Shown: piece by piece, positions 53,129 through 63,735 of the stretch
Layout: each line of letters starts with the position of its first letter
Position numbering within the stretch: position 1 is the stretch's first letter
Origin: Gonapodya prolifera JEL478
Lineage: Eukaryota > Monoblepharomycota > Monoblepharidomycetes > Monoblepharidales > Gonapodyaceae
DNA length: 64,000 nucleotides
NCBI GenBank assembly: GCA_001574975.1
Contig: KQ965845.1
Span: 87,451-151,450, forward strand
Direction: 5' to 3'
Notes under the pieces: generated by a model
What the model was told of the DNA's origin: nothing
The model's database searches: none
The model's input: the letters and a program-made list of their open reading frames with translations, nothing else
Program-made: the position numbers and the translations under genes

Positions 53129-55021
53129 ATGGCCGCAACGGCGAGTCGCATTCCAGTCGCAGTCGCATACAAACAATCAACGTCTACCGACCGTGTCCAG
53201 GACCGTTCACTGACGGTGCAGAATGTGTTGGCGGGCGTGCGAGTTGCTAGGATTGGTCGGAGGCAAATGAAGGCGACGCAGCATCTCACCGACGTCATGA
53301 ATCGATCGCTGGATAAGGACATTCGCAATGAGGGAGTCTATGTATCGGATTCGGTGGATTTGACTAATCTGGGTTGGTAAGTGGTTACTTCTTCGGACTT
53401 CTGTCCCCCACCACACGAACTTACAAGTCTCGTAGGCCTCTGACCGCACCTCAAACCCCCGACACTCCCGCGAGCGGATTCCGTGATCATCCTTCTCGTT
53501 CCCCCGACACAAACTCTCCCACCTCCAAACCCTTAGAACCACCTGGGCCTTCGCGCACCGAACTTCTACTTCGCTCAGTATTCTCCCCTCCCGCGTTTAC
53601 TTTTTTTGCTATGTACTCGGCTGTCGACCTTCTTCTTCGCCTGTACCCACCTCCCGCATCTCTCGCACTAGCAGAAGTCTCTACCCAGCCTGACTCCTCG
53701 CACACACACCACTCTCGCCCATCTTGATGAATTCGATGTACCCGGGGGCGGAGGGAGACGTACCCTCGAAGTCCTTGAAGGCTTGCAGGCACTTGCTGGT
53801 TCGAGAAGGAATGCCCAATCCCCAAATGAAGTAGACACGTGGGATCGAAAGACTCTACACGATATCCAGCACTTTCGACAACATCCATCTCTATTGCTCT
53901 CCGCGGACGCAGATGCCCTCGTGCATCCTATTCCACCAAAGCCACCATCTGATCCCGGCCCATCCCGCGAATCTTTCGCCAGTCTCGCACTCACCCCGAC
54001 TCCGCCGCCCATTCCGTCTCATCTGCCCCAACTGCCTTGTTTTAAAAGCGCCCCCGCACATCCTCCACCCGTCGAACCAACTCAAGGTCGAGAACGAATT
54101 TCGGTGCTTCCTCCCATTGGGCATGTCGACCCCCTTCCACTCCCCGCGTCAGCCCAAAGCGCACAATTATCAAAACCTCATCGAAATATCAACCGCGGAC
54201 TGTTTGATCCAGGGGTGGGCCGTCTGGGACCGGACTTTTCGAACTCTGGGTATCTTGCACGTGTGAGCAAATGCGCTTGTTGATTTGTGTTGCGAACAAT
54301 TATTACACGCACGTGCACGCAGGTGGAAAGGTTGCGTCGTCGCCGCACTTATGGAGATGCCGCAGCGAAACCAGTGGAGGCAGGCCTGGGAAAGGGACGA
54401 CGGGCTCCCAAACACGAGCGAGAAGGAACAGTCATGGGATCGGCAACAGACACAGCATCAGTCAGGGTCACGTCGAGTGGAAACACAAGAGTTCGTTTTA
54501 CGGTGGGAAAGCCGCACCGCCGACAAGTCAAGGCCTCGAAGTTCTTGACCAATGAAGCCCCACAGGCAATGCTGCATGTGGATCCGGGCCCGCTCACCCC
54601 TGTACCCGGAGTTGCAGAAATCTGGGAAGAACCTCTAACACCAGTGCCTCCGCTAACTGCCGTTGCCGCAAGCTCGTATCCCGCGACTTTCTTTGTAAAA
54701 GAAGCGACAATGGACTCGTCCTGGACACACTTCCCCGAATACAATCCGGCGGCCAGTGACATGGAAATAGTGTGGACACACGGGAAGAACGAGGGATCGT
54801 GGGCGGCTGAACTTGCCGCATTGGTGTATGGGGTTCAGCGACACTCGGAGGATAACCCAATGGCCCCGGTGGATCTGGACTCAGTCACCGGTAAAGACGA
54901 CGAACCTATCATCGCGGTACCTCAAGAACAACATGCAGGAACTGAGCAATCCCGCACACAAATGACAGTGCCAACTCGGGCTGCACTCCCCACCGGCGTA
55001 TGCCCCACAGAGTCCGAGTGA
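53129..55021 (+). CDS. Protein of unknown function, Pro-rich, several exons
   Basis: The first exon (ATG 53129 to about 53373, donor GTAAGT) encodes DRSLTVQNVLAGVRVARIGR and KATQHLTDVMNRSLDKDIRN, a compact conserved-looking block. The second exon (from 53436, joined as NLGW-PLTAP) is Pro/Ser-rich and contains FSPPAFTFFAMYSAVDLLLR. Near a CACACACAC run at 53700 the coherent frame changes to HLDEFDVPGGGGRRTLEVLE, EVDTWDRKTLHDIQHFRQHP and on to SNSGYLAR, which splices (54250 to about 54322) to VERLRRRRTYGDAAAKPVEA and a last exon ending GVCPTESE at 55021. The change at 53700 is either an unrecognised intron or a slippage frameshift. No domain is recognised. Confidence 0.5.
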
Positions 55022-56536
55022 GGTCTTCTGACGGTGTCAGGGTTGCAAAGGGAACCGACTGGAAGGTACTGTGACTGTCAGAGGTTCAGTTGCGTGTTGT
55101 GATTGGAGCAAGTGGATGTCAGATGGCAGCTTCTACTGACGTTGCTCAAACCAAATTAGGTGATATTAATAAATTATATCGTTGTTCCGACGTGGTATTG
55201 GTCAGGGGTGTCAAAAGAAAGTGCTTTCAACATCAGATGTTGAAATCGAGCTTCCTCCCGATCGTCGTCTCCCTCCTAGTCGTCTCGCGGTGGAGCTCGT
55301 AATCACGGTCGGTTATACACGATAGATGGCTCGAGCACGTGCAATGTCCGCTGGAACGGTGAACCCCCGCAATATATGGAGAATAAAACAGTCGAAGTGA
55401 AGGGTATGTGGCACAGCACGTATGGGAGAGATCTGCGTAAGAGAGGTAGCACGATAGCGAAGGATGGGACGGCGAAGCGAGATGACTCTCTCGCAAGATG
55501 AGACCATAGCCCCCAAAATTTCCGGCGGCGGGATCCCAATCGGAGCTTGGATGGAGTCGCAGGGATCGTTCCAGCACTTCAAGTCAATGTTCCATTCTAG
55601 CTAGCGACTTCACTCCTTGTAGAGTACGCCGAAATATCACTTTCGTATTAGGACTTTGCATTTACTCTTCGAAACCCAAGTTTATGGTTGTAATCGCCCT
55701 CCCGACGCTCAAGTGTGTGCTGCAACACGGATAACAACAACTACACCATCATGATGAGCGGGGGAGCAGCGTCATTGAACAATACGGGGCTATTTATTGT
55801 TGCTGTGTCAAAAATTTTACATAGAATCTTTTCGGGGTTTGCAAGGCCGTTAAAAGTTTAGATGATGGGACCCCATCACTTTCAAGGCCCTGGACGAGTG
55901 GGTAACTCGTCATTTTAATGCTAACTCGTACTCGCGCAGCATTAAGATGTAGTGTACTCGCCACTCGCGGAAAAATCGGGATGCATACTCGCGAGTATAC
56001 TCGGTCTATGTTATATTCATAATATATTGTGCCGAACCCGATCCCGACCGAAGAGACCGGGCTAAGGTGAGCCATTTACGTTTACAAAGTTGTTATTTTA
56101 TAAATGACAACAGCACTGGGTGAAATTATACTCGTTGTTATTACGAAAATTTACCTAAATTTTCACTCACATCGCGGTTAGTCTTCCAAAAAAGTTACTT
56201 CATTATCAAACGATTGTTTACTTTGCTCATCAAGAAACGTATTTAAGTATTGCGATGAGTTCAAGGAAATCATGACGCAATTTGCGGCAGTTCTTTGGAC
56301 TGACGTAAAATTTCATTGAAGATGCGAAACCTCATCAATTCATACGCATTCATCAGATGTCTGCGATAAAGAGAAAACAATTCGCGCAGGACACATATAC
56401 GTTTGCCTTTTCTGGAGAACTTAGATTATTTAGTCAGTGTTTGTATCTTTCGAATGAAATTTTCACAGATCATTTTATGTTCATCCACATCAAAATAGCT
56501 TTTTGTTTCCGGAAACGTTGGTTAACCTACATATAA
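55022..56536. other. Gene-poor transition into the AT-rich island
   Basis: No exon is supported. At 55895-56040 the word ACTCG recurs with palindromes such as ACTCGCGAGTATACTCG and a nearby ATCCCGACC, a style seen at ends of some hAT-like transposons, but no terminal repeats or duplication were delimited. From about 56080 on the base composition falls sharply to AT-rich. A stretch near 56440-56500 recurs at 58860-58930. Confidence 0.4.
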
Positions 56537-58144
56537 CTACTTTTGGGACCTTTTTGCAAAATATTGTCGTGCATCAACATTCCTTTCATAGGCGGCCTGT
56601 CTCAGACTTTCTCGTGCATTAAAATTTCCTTGATCCGCAGCTTTGGCCCACCAAAACACTGCCATTTCCAGGTCCTTTTCCACCCCCTCTCCATTGAAGT
56701 AGCAAAGGCCAAGACTGTACTGTGCATTGTCATATCCTTGCTTGGCAGCCTTGGTCCACCACAATGCGGCTTGTGCTAGATTCCTTGAAATCCCTCCCAA
56801 GCCATTAAAGTAAAAGTATCCAATTCGAGAAAGAGCTGTTGGATGCTGAAACTTAGCAGCTCTCAGGAATAACTGAAATGAAATGGTGAAATCTTGCGAA
56901 ACAGTAGAAGTGCCTTCAAAGTATTCTTTCGCGAGCAAAACAAGCTCCACAGCATCATTTGGAATGTTTGAAATCAGATTTTCAATATTTGGCGGTTGTG
57001 GGTGATGAATTTCATGTCTCAATTGAGAAACAATATATTTTTAAACGAGGATTATCCAAAATGAACAATACACTCACTCGACACACTTGGAGAGAATCTC
57101 CACAATTTCACCAAAATCAGGATGCGCATTTGGATTTGCATCCCAGCATTGAATCATCAAACTTTTGATTTCCTCTGGCATGTTGCAGGATGTTGGAAGT
57201 TCAGGCCGTTTGTAGTTGGATTCAATTTCCACTAAGGCAGTGTTATCCAAGTTGTAAGGGTAGGGGTCACGCAGAAACCACAACTTGAATTTCATGTCAA
57301 ACATAGCACATGGATGTGCAGGATTATTCCTCACCTCGAACAAACTTATTCCAAAAGCAAAGACATCTGCCTTTTCTGTTGCGTCATCTCCTCTGAGACT
57401 TTCAGGAGCCATGTACGGCGCTGTCCCACAGCGTGATCTTTTCCCTCCACTTCGCGTATAATACTTGTCCCAAAGTCGAAAACCATTGCCCGATTGAGTT
57501 TGTCGACCAGAGCATTACCCGGTTTCACGTCCAAATGTAGGAAGTTGTTATCATGGAGATATTGCAGTCCCCAAGCAATGTCAAAAAGTTTCACGAAACA
57601 TTAAAAACAGACTCACTGAAAATAAACTAAACAAAACAAAACTCACAATCCATAATGTTTCCTTTTCCATGTCCTCATTGGAAGCCCCACTCGATTTCAA
57701 TCTTTCCAAATATTCCCTTGCATTTCCATTCTCTGCAAAGGGAGAAACAAGAAAAATCTTGTCTCCTTTGCAAGAAACACCGTAAAAGGGGAGGACATAT
57801 GGAGATGCAAATGTGTACCAAACACGGGCTTCATTTTTGAATTCCTGTGTCACAGAAATGTTGGATGTCGTTTACAAAGCCCCCAAATCCCTAGCAAAAC
57901 ACACCATAGTTTCATAGATTCCCAGTATGGCATCAATCACTTTGAGAGCCACTGGAATTTTTTGCCACTTTCCCCAATAGACTTTTGCAAACCCGCCCTC
58001 CCCAATAAGACAGCTTTCATCCCAAGAACATTCCACATCTTTGATATCAATCTCCCATGACTCTGGAATCTTGGCCAGCTTCACTTCTCCGCCGCGATTC
58101 CTCGAAAGATCGCCATCGGGGTAAGCAAACCGATTGACCGGCAT
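56537..58144 (-). pseudogene. Protein kinase-Sel1 repeat gene, copy 1, with one frameshift
   Basis: The kinase domain starts MPVNRFAYPDGD; the glycine loop is IGEGGFAKVYWGKW and the ATP lysine VALKVID (58144 to about 57920). After an intron come EFKNEARVWYTFASPYVLPF, and after another LFDIAWGLQYLHDNNFLHLD, VKPGNALVD (catalytic loop HLD instead of HRD) and FDFGTS. Then GKDHAVG loses frame; the other frame continues MAPESLRGDDATEKADVFAF. Restoring one G in GTGGGACAG would give GTAPYMAPE, the usual activation segment, so a single-base deletion or sequencing error is implied at about 57432. An intron (57085-57021) joins the kinase to Sel1 repeats (YDNAQYSLGLCYFNGEGVEK). TKL-like kinase with Sel1 scaffolding repeats; the role is unknown. 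Confidence 0.75.
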
Positions 58145-59058
58145 TGTGATGGCATCCCTGCCATGAGCACGCTATCCAGAGTTATTCTGAGCAATTTTCG
58201 CGGTCAGTTTGTCAAACAGGCGTGGTCCTGGGGCAGTAGCAGGCATTTTGTGATGGTTTGGATGTTTTTGGCCAAAGGCAGGGATACATTGCTACGAGAA
58301 GTCATATTTCCGAGAAATCGTATGTAAACCAAGCCAAAATACATCAAAGGAAGATTGTTGATCAATTCTTGTGTGATTGTAGAAAGAATTTAATGCAATC
58401 TTGACCTTGCTAAGCATTCATTAAGAGTTTTGACTTTCGCTCATATTACGGAAATTGTAATGTAAACCAAGCCAAAATATATCAAAGGGAGAGTGTTGGT
58501 TAATTCTTGTGTGATTGTAGAAATGATTTAATGCAATCTCGACCTTGCTAAGCATCAATTGAGGGTTTCAATTTTCCCTCATATGCGGGAATTGTATTGT
58601 GAACTAAATCTCACTACAATAGATGGGCGTTGTATTCATGCAAAATTGCTTGAAAAGAAGTGGAAAGAAGTGTTGGAATCAATCTCGACGGGTTTAAATC
58701 TAATATGAGATGCTCTGAACTCCCCTGCGATAGAAAAAAGCCATATTTCACCGATTCCTTAAAAAATCTCTCTTTTCGTACTTCAAATACAAGTTTCAAC
58801 TCAAACACGTTTTTCCATTAAAAATGCGAAAAATTTTCGTTCGAGATAAATAAATATATTAGCCGGAGTTTACGCATTCGGATGAAATTTTCAAGGATCT
58901 TGTTTACGTTCATCAAAATAGCTTGATTTCAAAGATGAGTGTGAATTTGACGACATTTTCAACGTCCCAAATAGGGTTCAAAATATCTTCCCCTGATGCA
59001 TTTGTTGAAATGCAAAACGTGATTTTCATCAAAATACCTTTTCTGGAATCTGTAACCA
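58145..59058. other. AT-rich spacer with tandem and dispersed repeats
   Basis: No coding sequence is supported. It holds a 138-base tandem duplication (listed separately) and, at 58860-58930, a copy of a sequence also seen at 56440-56500. It is the presumed shared 5' region of the minus-strand kinase and the plus-strand T5orf172 gene. Confidence 0.45.
58324..58599. repeat. Two tandem direct repeats, period about 138 bases
   Basis: GTAAACCAAGCCAAAATA starts at 58324 and again at 58462. Both units continue with ATTCTTGTGTGATTGTAGAA, TTTAATGCAATCT and GACCTTGCTAAGCAT and end in a CTCATAT-x-CGG-x-AATTGTA word. Similarity is about 85% by eye. Confidence 0.75.
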
Positions 59059-60792
59059 ATGACTTCACTCAGGGAACTCATCAAAAGTTGTCCTCAAACC
59101 AAAGAAAAAACTCATTGGTCTTTGATTCAACTTTTTGAAAAGCTCACCAGGAAAAACAGAAGAAGAGTGAAAGATATCATCAGAGAAATTGTGCAAAATT
59201 CTGGAATACCAAAACTTTCACAACAGATTCACATCGCGGGATATCAAATAAGTCACACTGCAACATTCAAAAATGCACACGTTGTGGTTTACTTTGGAAG
59301 TAAGAGAGGACATGTTGCAAAAAATGGTTGGAACGACTATGAAGAACAAGAGAAAGTTGCATTGGAGACAATTGAAGAAATAAAAAGAGCAGAAAAGGCC
59401 GAGGATGATGCAAATTCCACTCCGGAAAACACCAAGGACGATGCAAACTCTACTTCAGAAAACAATGATAATGTGGAAGATGAAACAGCAGATTCTATTG
59501 ATCGGCAAATTTTTGAGAGAAATGTGAGAGGAGAGCAAGAATTGGTCCAAAGTTTTGAAAATGCTCTCAAGCCACCAACTGCATCAATCACCATTAATGG
59601 TGAAAAATGTATGGAAATTGGACATGATCTCAAAAGCCTTTTAAACTTAACTGATAGTCAAGCTGCACGAAAGGTGAATTACTATGCCGAAGCAAATGAC
59701 AATTTTTGTAAGTTGGCTACTCTGCACGAATGGCAAAATGGGAATTCAACAACACGAATGTGGTTCGCAAAGCCTGAAAACATTCTTCAAATTATCATGG
59801 ATTCCTCGGATGCCAGAAAACTTGGTTTTAACAAAGCATTTTTTGACACTTACATTCGAAAGATTGGCGGAGATTCATCACTTGCTGCTGAAGTGTTGTA
59901 TCACAACCATGCTTCTCAAAACACGACAATCTCTCAGATTGCACATTCAAATGCCATGGGATCGTCGTCCATTTCTGTTCATCAACCACCACAGCCCGAG
60001 CCAGAAAGCCATCCAAAGACTTCAGATAACGAGGAAAATCAAATAGTACCTCGGGATTCCACGACATTAGTTAAAGTTTCCACAAATTCAAAAACATCTC
60101 GTCAAACTCTCAGAAAATTTCAACATCATTATTTCTATGTGGGGGCAAATGAAATTTACGCTAAAATTGGCGAAACTAGAAATCTTGAGGAAAGAGAAAC
60201 CAATCTTGCACTCTCTGACAAAGTTTCTATTGCCTTTGCAATGCAACTTTCTGGACATGCTCAAGCTACTTTCATTGAAGGGAGAATCCAAGAGTATTTC
60301 AGAGAGTTTGTTGAAGAAAACAAAAAAGACTTCATTATTCTGAAAGATCTGCAAGAAAGACTTTCAATTGAACAAGATGACAAGGCTACAATGAAGGCTT
60401 TGCTTCACATCTTTGATAGAGCTATTGCTGAAGGGGATATGGCAGGTTTCATGGTCAATAGTATCCTTTACTTTCAGGAAAATCACCACTTTGTGAAAAT
60501 GGATGATGACATGCTTTTGAGTCTGAGAAAACAGTTTCACATTCCAAACGTTGCTGAGCCTTTAAAAGCAAAGAATATCTTTGGTCGCAAGAGGAAGTTT
60601 TCGGAAAGTGAAGATTTTGAGCTCAAGAGAATAAAATTGGAAAAGGATTCGGAAATTGAGAAGGAGAGAATCAAATCAGAGAAAGAAGCAGAGAACTTTA
60701 AAGTAGAACAGCAATCAAAGCTGGAGATGATGAAAATACTACTAGAAAAGGGTCATGTAGAACTAGCGGAAAAACTATTAGGTTGCAAATAG
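59059..60792 (+). CDS. T5orf172 (GIY-YIG-like) domain protein, giant-virus-like layout
   Basis: A single-exon frame of 577 residues, unlike the intron-rich genes elsewhere. The C-terminal half contains HHYFYVGANEIYAKIGETRN and LEERETNLALSD (about 356-387), followed by FIEGRIQEYFREFVEENKKD, matching the T5orf172 domain, a relative of GIY-YIG endonucleases found beside BRO/KilA-N domains in phages and large DNA viruses. Residues about 175-270 (IGHDLKSLLNLTDSQAARKV, MWFAKPENILQIIMDSSDAR) may be an accompanying DNA-binding module of the MSV199/KilA type (weak). An acidic linker holds a short duplication (DDANSTPEN, DDANSTSEN), and the C-terminus is a charged coiled coil (510-577). AT-rich codon use and no introns suggest acquisition from a virus or mobile element. 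Host function is unknown. Confidence 0.65.
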   Translation: MTSLRELIKSCPQTKEKTHWSLIQLFEKLTRKNRRRVKDIIREIVQNSGIPKLSQQIHIAGYQISHTATFKNAHVVVYFGSKRGHVAKNGWNDYEEQEKVALETIEEIKRAEKAEDDANSTPENTKDDANSTSENNDNVEDETADSIDRQIFERNVRGEQELVQSFENALKPPTASITINGEKCMEIGHDLKSLLNLTDSQAARKVNYYAEANDNFCKLATLHEWQNGNSTTRMWFAKPENILQIIMDSSDARKLGFNKAFFDTYIRKIGGDSSLAAEVLYHNHASQNTTISQIAHSNAMGSSSISVHQPPQPEPESHPKTSDNEENQIVPRDSTTLVKVSTNSKTSRQTLRKFQHHYFYVGANEIYAKIGETRNLEERETNLALSDKVSIAFAMQLSGHAQATFIEGRIQEYFREFVEENKKDFIILKDLQERLSIEQDDKATMKALLHIFDRAIAEGDMAGFMVNSILYFQENHHFVKMDDDMLLSLRKQFHIPNVAEPLKAKNIFGRKRKFSESEDFELKRIKLEKDSEIEKERIKSEKEAENFKVEQQSKLEMMKILLEKGHVELAEKLLGCK

Positions 60793-61698
60793 ATCCATGT
60801 TCTGAGTTTGAAAATCAATTACAAAAAAATGCTCATAAACGTTGCGCTCTCTTCTCAGGTTTGAAGACATTTCACCTCAAAACTCTTTCTCTTTGCCAAA
60901 AGCCAATACCTTTCCTCTACCAATAAAGCATTTCAATAGTTTTGAAAAGTTTCCAAAAAAACATTTTTCTTATTTGTGAACCGTTTCATTGCGAAATTCG
61001 GCAACAGATAAACGTTATAGCGTTGCAATCATGATTTCCCTAGTCTTCTGTGGAAAGAAAGTTTTCGCCGAATTCTCACACAAAATAAAACTTTCCGTCC
61101 GAATTTCGAAATATCAAGAATACTTCTACAGTACCTTCAGTTTTTCACACCGCAATTTGAGATGGACTTTACTTCAAACTTGATCTCTTTTTTGACCATT
61201 TTTCATCAAAAAGAAAGAAAGAATTCTGGCACTCACTTGGGAAATTTCGAACAAAAAGTTTGACTTGCAAAAACGAGTTCACGCTTAGAACCTTTTCGCT
61301 TCAAAAATTGCTGCATAAAGTTTCGCAACATCTGGGAAATATCTTGCATCCGCCATTTTGGGTCATGTTCGACATCATCCATCTTTCTCTTCAGCGTCAA
61401 AGCAACATCAGAAGTACTTAAAGTGTCGCGCATTTTCTGAAATTTGAACGAAGATTCTCTGAGCTGACTGAAACAAAAAATATTTCAAGAAAATCACGTA
61501 ATCTCTGGAGATGGGAAAATGATTTCAATGATTCATTTTTCTCATTGAAAATCACTCAATAAAGACGATGGAAGGAATTTTGGGTCATGGTAGACCTTGA
61601 AGTCAAGTACTGTTTTCCCCATTAAATATACATAAACTTTCATTGGTAGGTAAAAGTATAATATGAATATATTCGGAAGAAGGCTCAGAAATTTCCAC
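60793..61698. other. AT-rich spacer, one weak reading frame
   Basis: Only a short minus-strand frame at 61433-61233 (TLKRKMDDVEHDPKWRMQDI) looks vaguely protein-like; it has no start context, splice partner or domain that I recognise. Otherwise nothing. Confidence 0.3.
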
Positions 61699-63714
61699 TC
61701 ATTGCCGAAGCATAAAGATAATTTGCTGTTCGGAATACCAATACCAATCTGGTTCCACATCAAAATGCTTTATCCCGAGCTCTTCTGCCAAAGACCAAAA
61801 CTTGTTGATTTCATCCACACTCACGAGTGTTTGTTTTTTCAACCAACCATCATTGTCCACCAAAATTGCAAAGTTTTCCTTTGCTGCTTTAGTGTACCAA
61901 TACACGGCCTTTTCTCCATCCTTATCAGCTCCTTGCCCAAGCACATAACACATTGCGAGATGAAACTGTGCTGTAACGTCACCATTCTCAGCTGCTTGGG
62001 TTTCCCAATACAGAGCCTCTTTGTTGTCCTTCTCAATATCATGTCCACCACCATAGAGATCTGCAAGCTTGAGCTGCGCTGATATGTGTCCTTGCTTTGC
62101 TGCTTTTTTGTACCAACACTTGGCCTTTTCTCCATCCTTATCGACGCCTTCTCCTTTCTCATAGCAATGTCCAAGATTGTATTGTGAGTACACGTTCCCT
62201 TGCTCCGCTGCCTTGGTGTACCAATGAACTGCTGTTTTGTGATCCCTTTTCACTCCTTTTCCATTTTCGTAGCAAATTCCCAGATTATTCTGCGCATCGG
62301 AGTGTCCTTGATTTGCTGCCTTGGACCACCATTGTACTGCTATTTCCCAGTCCCTCTCCACACCTAGTCCTTGGTCATAAAAGTCTCCAAGTCTGTACTG
62401 AGAATAGGCATTCCCTTGTTCTGCAACCTTGTGTACCAATGAACTACCATCTCATAGTTCACCTTCACCCCTTTTCCATTCTCGTAGCAAAATGCAAGGT
62501 GAAACTGTGCACCTGCATGTCCTTGCTCAGCTGCCTTGGTGTACCAAGATGCAGATTCCTCGAAATCCCTTGAAACCATTCCCAATCCTTTATCGTAAAA
62601 CCATGCAATTTGAAAGAGGGCTTCCGGGTGACCAAACTTTGTAGCTCTCAAGAATAACTGGAACGAACTTGTGAAATCTTGCTTAATTTCATCATCTGCG
62701 CAAGCACAACAAGTTCCAGAGCACCATTAGGAATGTTGGGGTGGATATTTTCAATGTTTGGTGGTTTGGAACGATGAGTTTCAGATCTTGATTGAGAAAA
62801 TTTTGTTTCAAACAGAACTTAGGATTTCAGAATGTATTGCTTACTCACTGAATGTATTTGGCAAGAGTTTCCACAATTTCATCAAGATTAGGACGTTTGA
62901 TTGGGTTCGTGTTCCAACATTGAATCATCAAAGTTTGGATTTCCTGTGGCATATTGCAAGATGTTGGTAGTAAAGGCCGTTTGTTTTGCAATTCAATTTC
63001 CTCCAAGTCATCCCCATCCAAGTCGCTGTAAGGGTCACACAAAAACCACAACTTGTATTTCACGTCAAAAATGGTAAATGGATAAGCAAGGATACTACTC
63101 ACCTCAAACAAACTTATTCCAAAGGCAAATACATCTGCTTTATGCGTTGGAGCTTCTCCTCTGAGACGTTCTGGAGCCATGTAACACATTGTCCCCACAC
63201 CATGATCTTTTCCCTCCAGTTCGTGGATAAGGCAAGTGCCAAAGTCTGTAACCATTGTCCGATGTAGTTTGTCAACCAGAGCATTCTCTGGTTTGACGTC
63301 CAAATGTAAGATCTTGTTTTCATGGAGGTATTTCAGTCCCCGCGCAATGTCAAAAAGATTCAAGAAACCTTATAAACAGACTTACTGAAAATAAACAAAA
63401 CTTAACAAAACTCACCATCCACAAAGTTTCCTTTTCCACGTCCTCATCAGAAGCCCCGCCATCTTTCAGCTTTTCCAAATATTCCCTAGCATTTCCGTTC
63501 TCCATGTAGGGAGAAAGGAAGAAAAACTTGTCTCCTTTGCGCGAAACGCCATAAAACGGGAGGATATGTGGAGACGCAGTCATGTACCAAACACGAGCTT
63601 CATTTTCAAATTCCTGGGTGGCACATATCACTAAAGTTGTTTACAAGCTCGAAAGGCTCACAGGAAACTCACCAAAGAGTTATAAAGATCCGGTTGAACA
63701 TCAATCACTTTGAG
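61699..63714 (-). pseudogene. Kinase-Sel1 gene, copy 2: 5'-truncated and frameshifted
   Basis: It begins abruptly inside the kinase N-lobe at LKVIDVQPDLYNSL; the glycine loop is absent. After introns at the same places as in copy 1 come EFENEARVWYMTASPHILPF, LFDIARGLKYLHENKILHLD, VKPENALVD, TDFGT and GTMCYMAPERL with ADVFAFGISLFEV, so the rest of the kinase domain is intact. The Sel1 part shows GHAGAQFHLAFCYENGKGVK, GHSDAQNNLGICYENGKGVK and NVYSQYNLGHCYEKGEGVDK among about eight repeats, but is broken at about 62700 (VVLAQ, then ADDEIKQDF) and at about 62435 (HWYT, then KVAEQGNAYSQY), each explained by one lost or added base. The C-terminus DVEPDWYWYSEQQIIFMLRQ is unique. The truncation point coincides with a telomere-like repeat. 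Confidence 0.8.
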
Positions 63715-63735
63715 AGGGTTAGGGTTAGGGGGGGG
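63715..63735 (+). repeat. Short telomere-like repeat at a sequence junction
   Basis: The sequence reads AGGG-TTAGGG-TTAGGG followed by five more G. TTAGGG is the telomere unit of most fungi. The G-rich strand points to the right, as it would at a right-hand chromosome end. To the left, kinase copy 2 aligns with copy 1 up to CTTTGAGAG (63714); to the right the sequence is unrelated and more GC-rich. Confidence 0.6.

Noticed and set aside
61663-62573. Plus-strand open frames over the Sel1 region
   Set aside because: They are the antisense shadow of regularly spaced Sel1 repeats on the minus strand.
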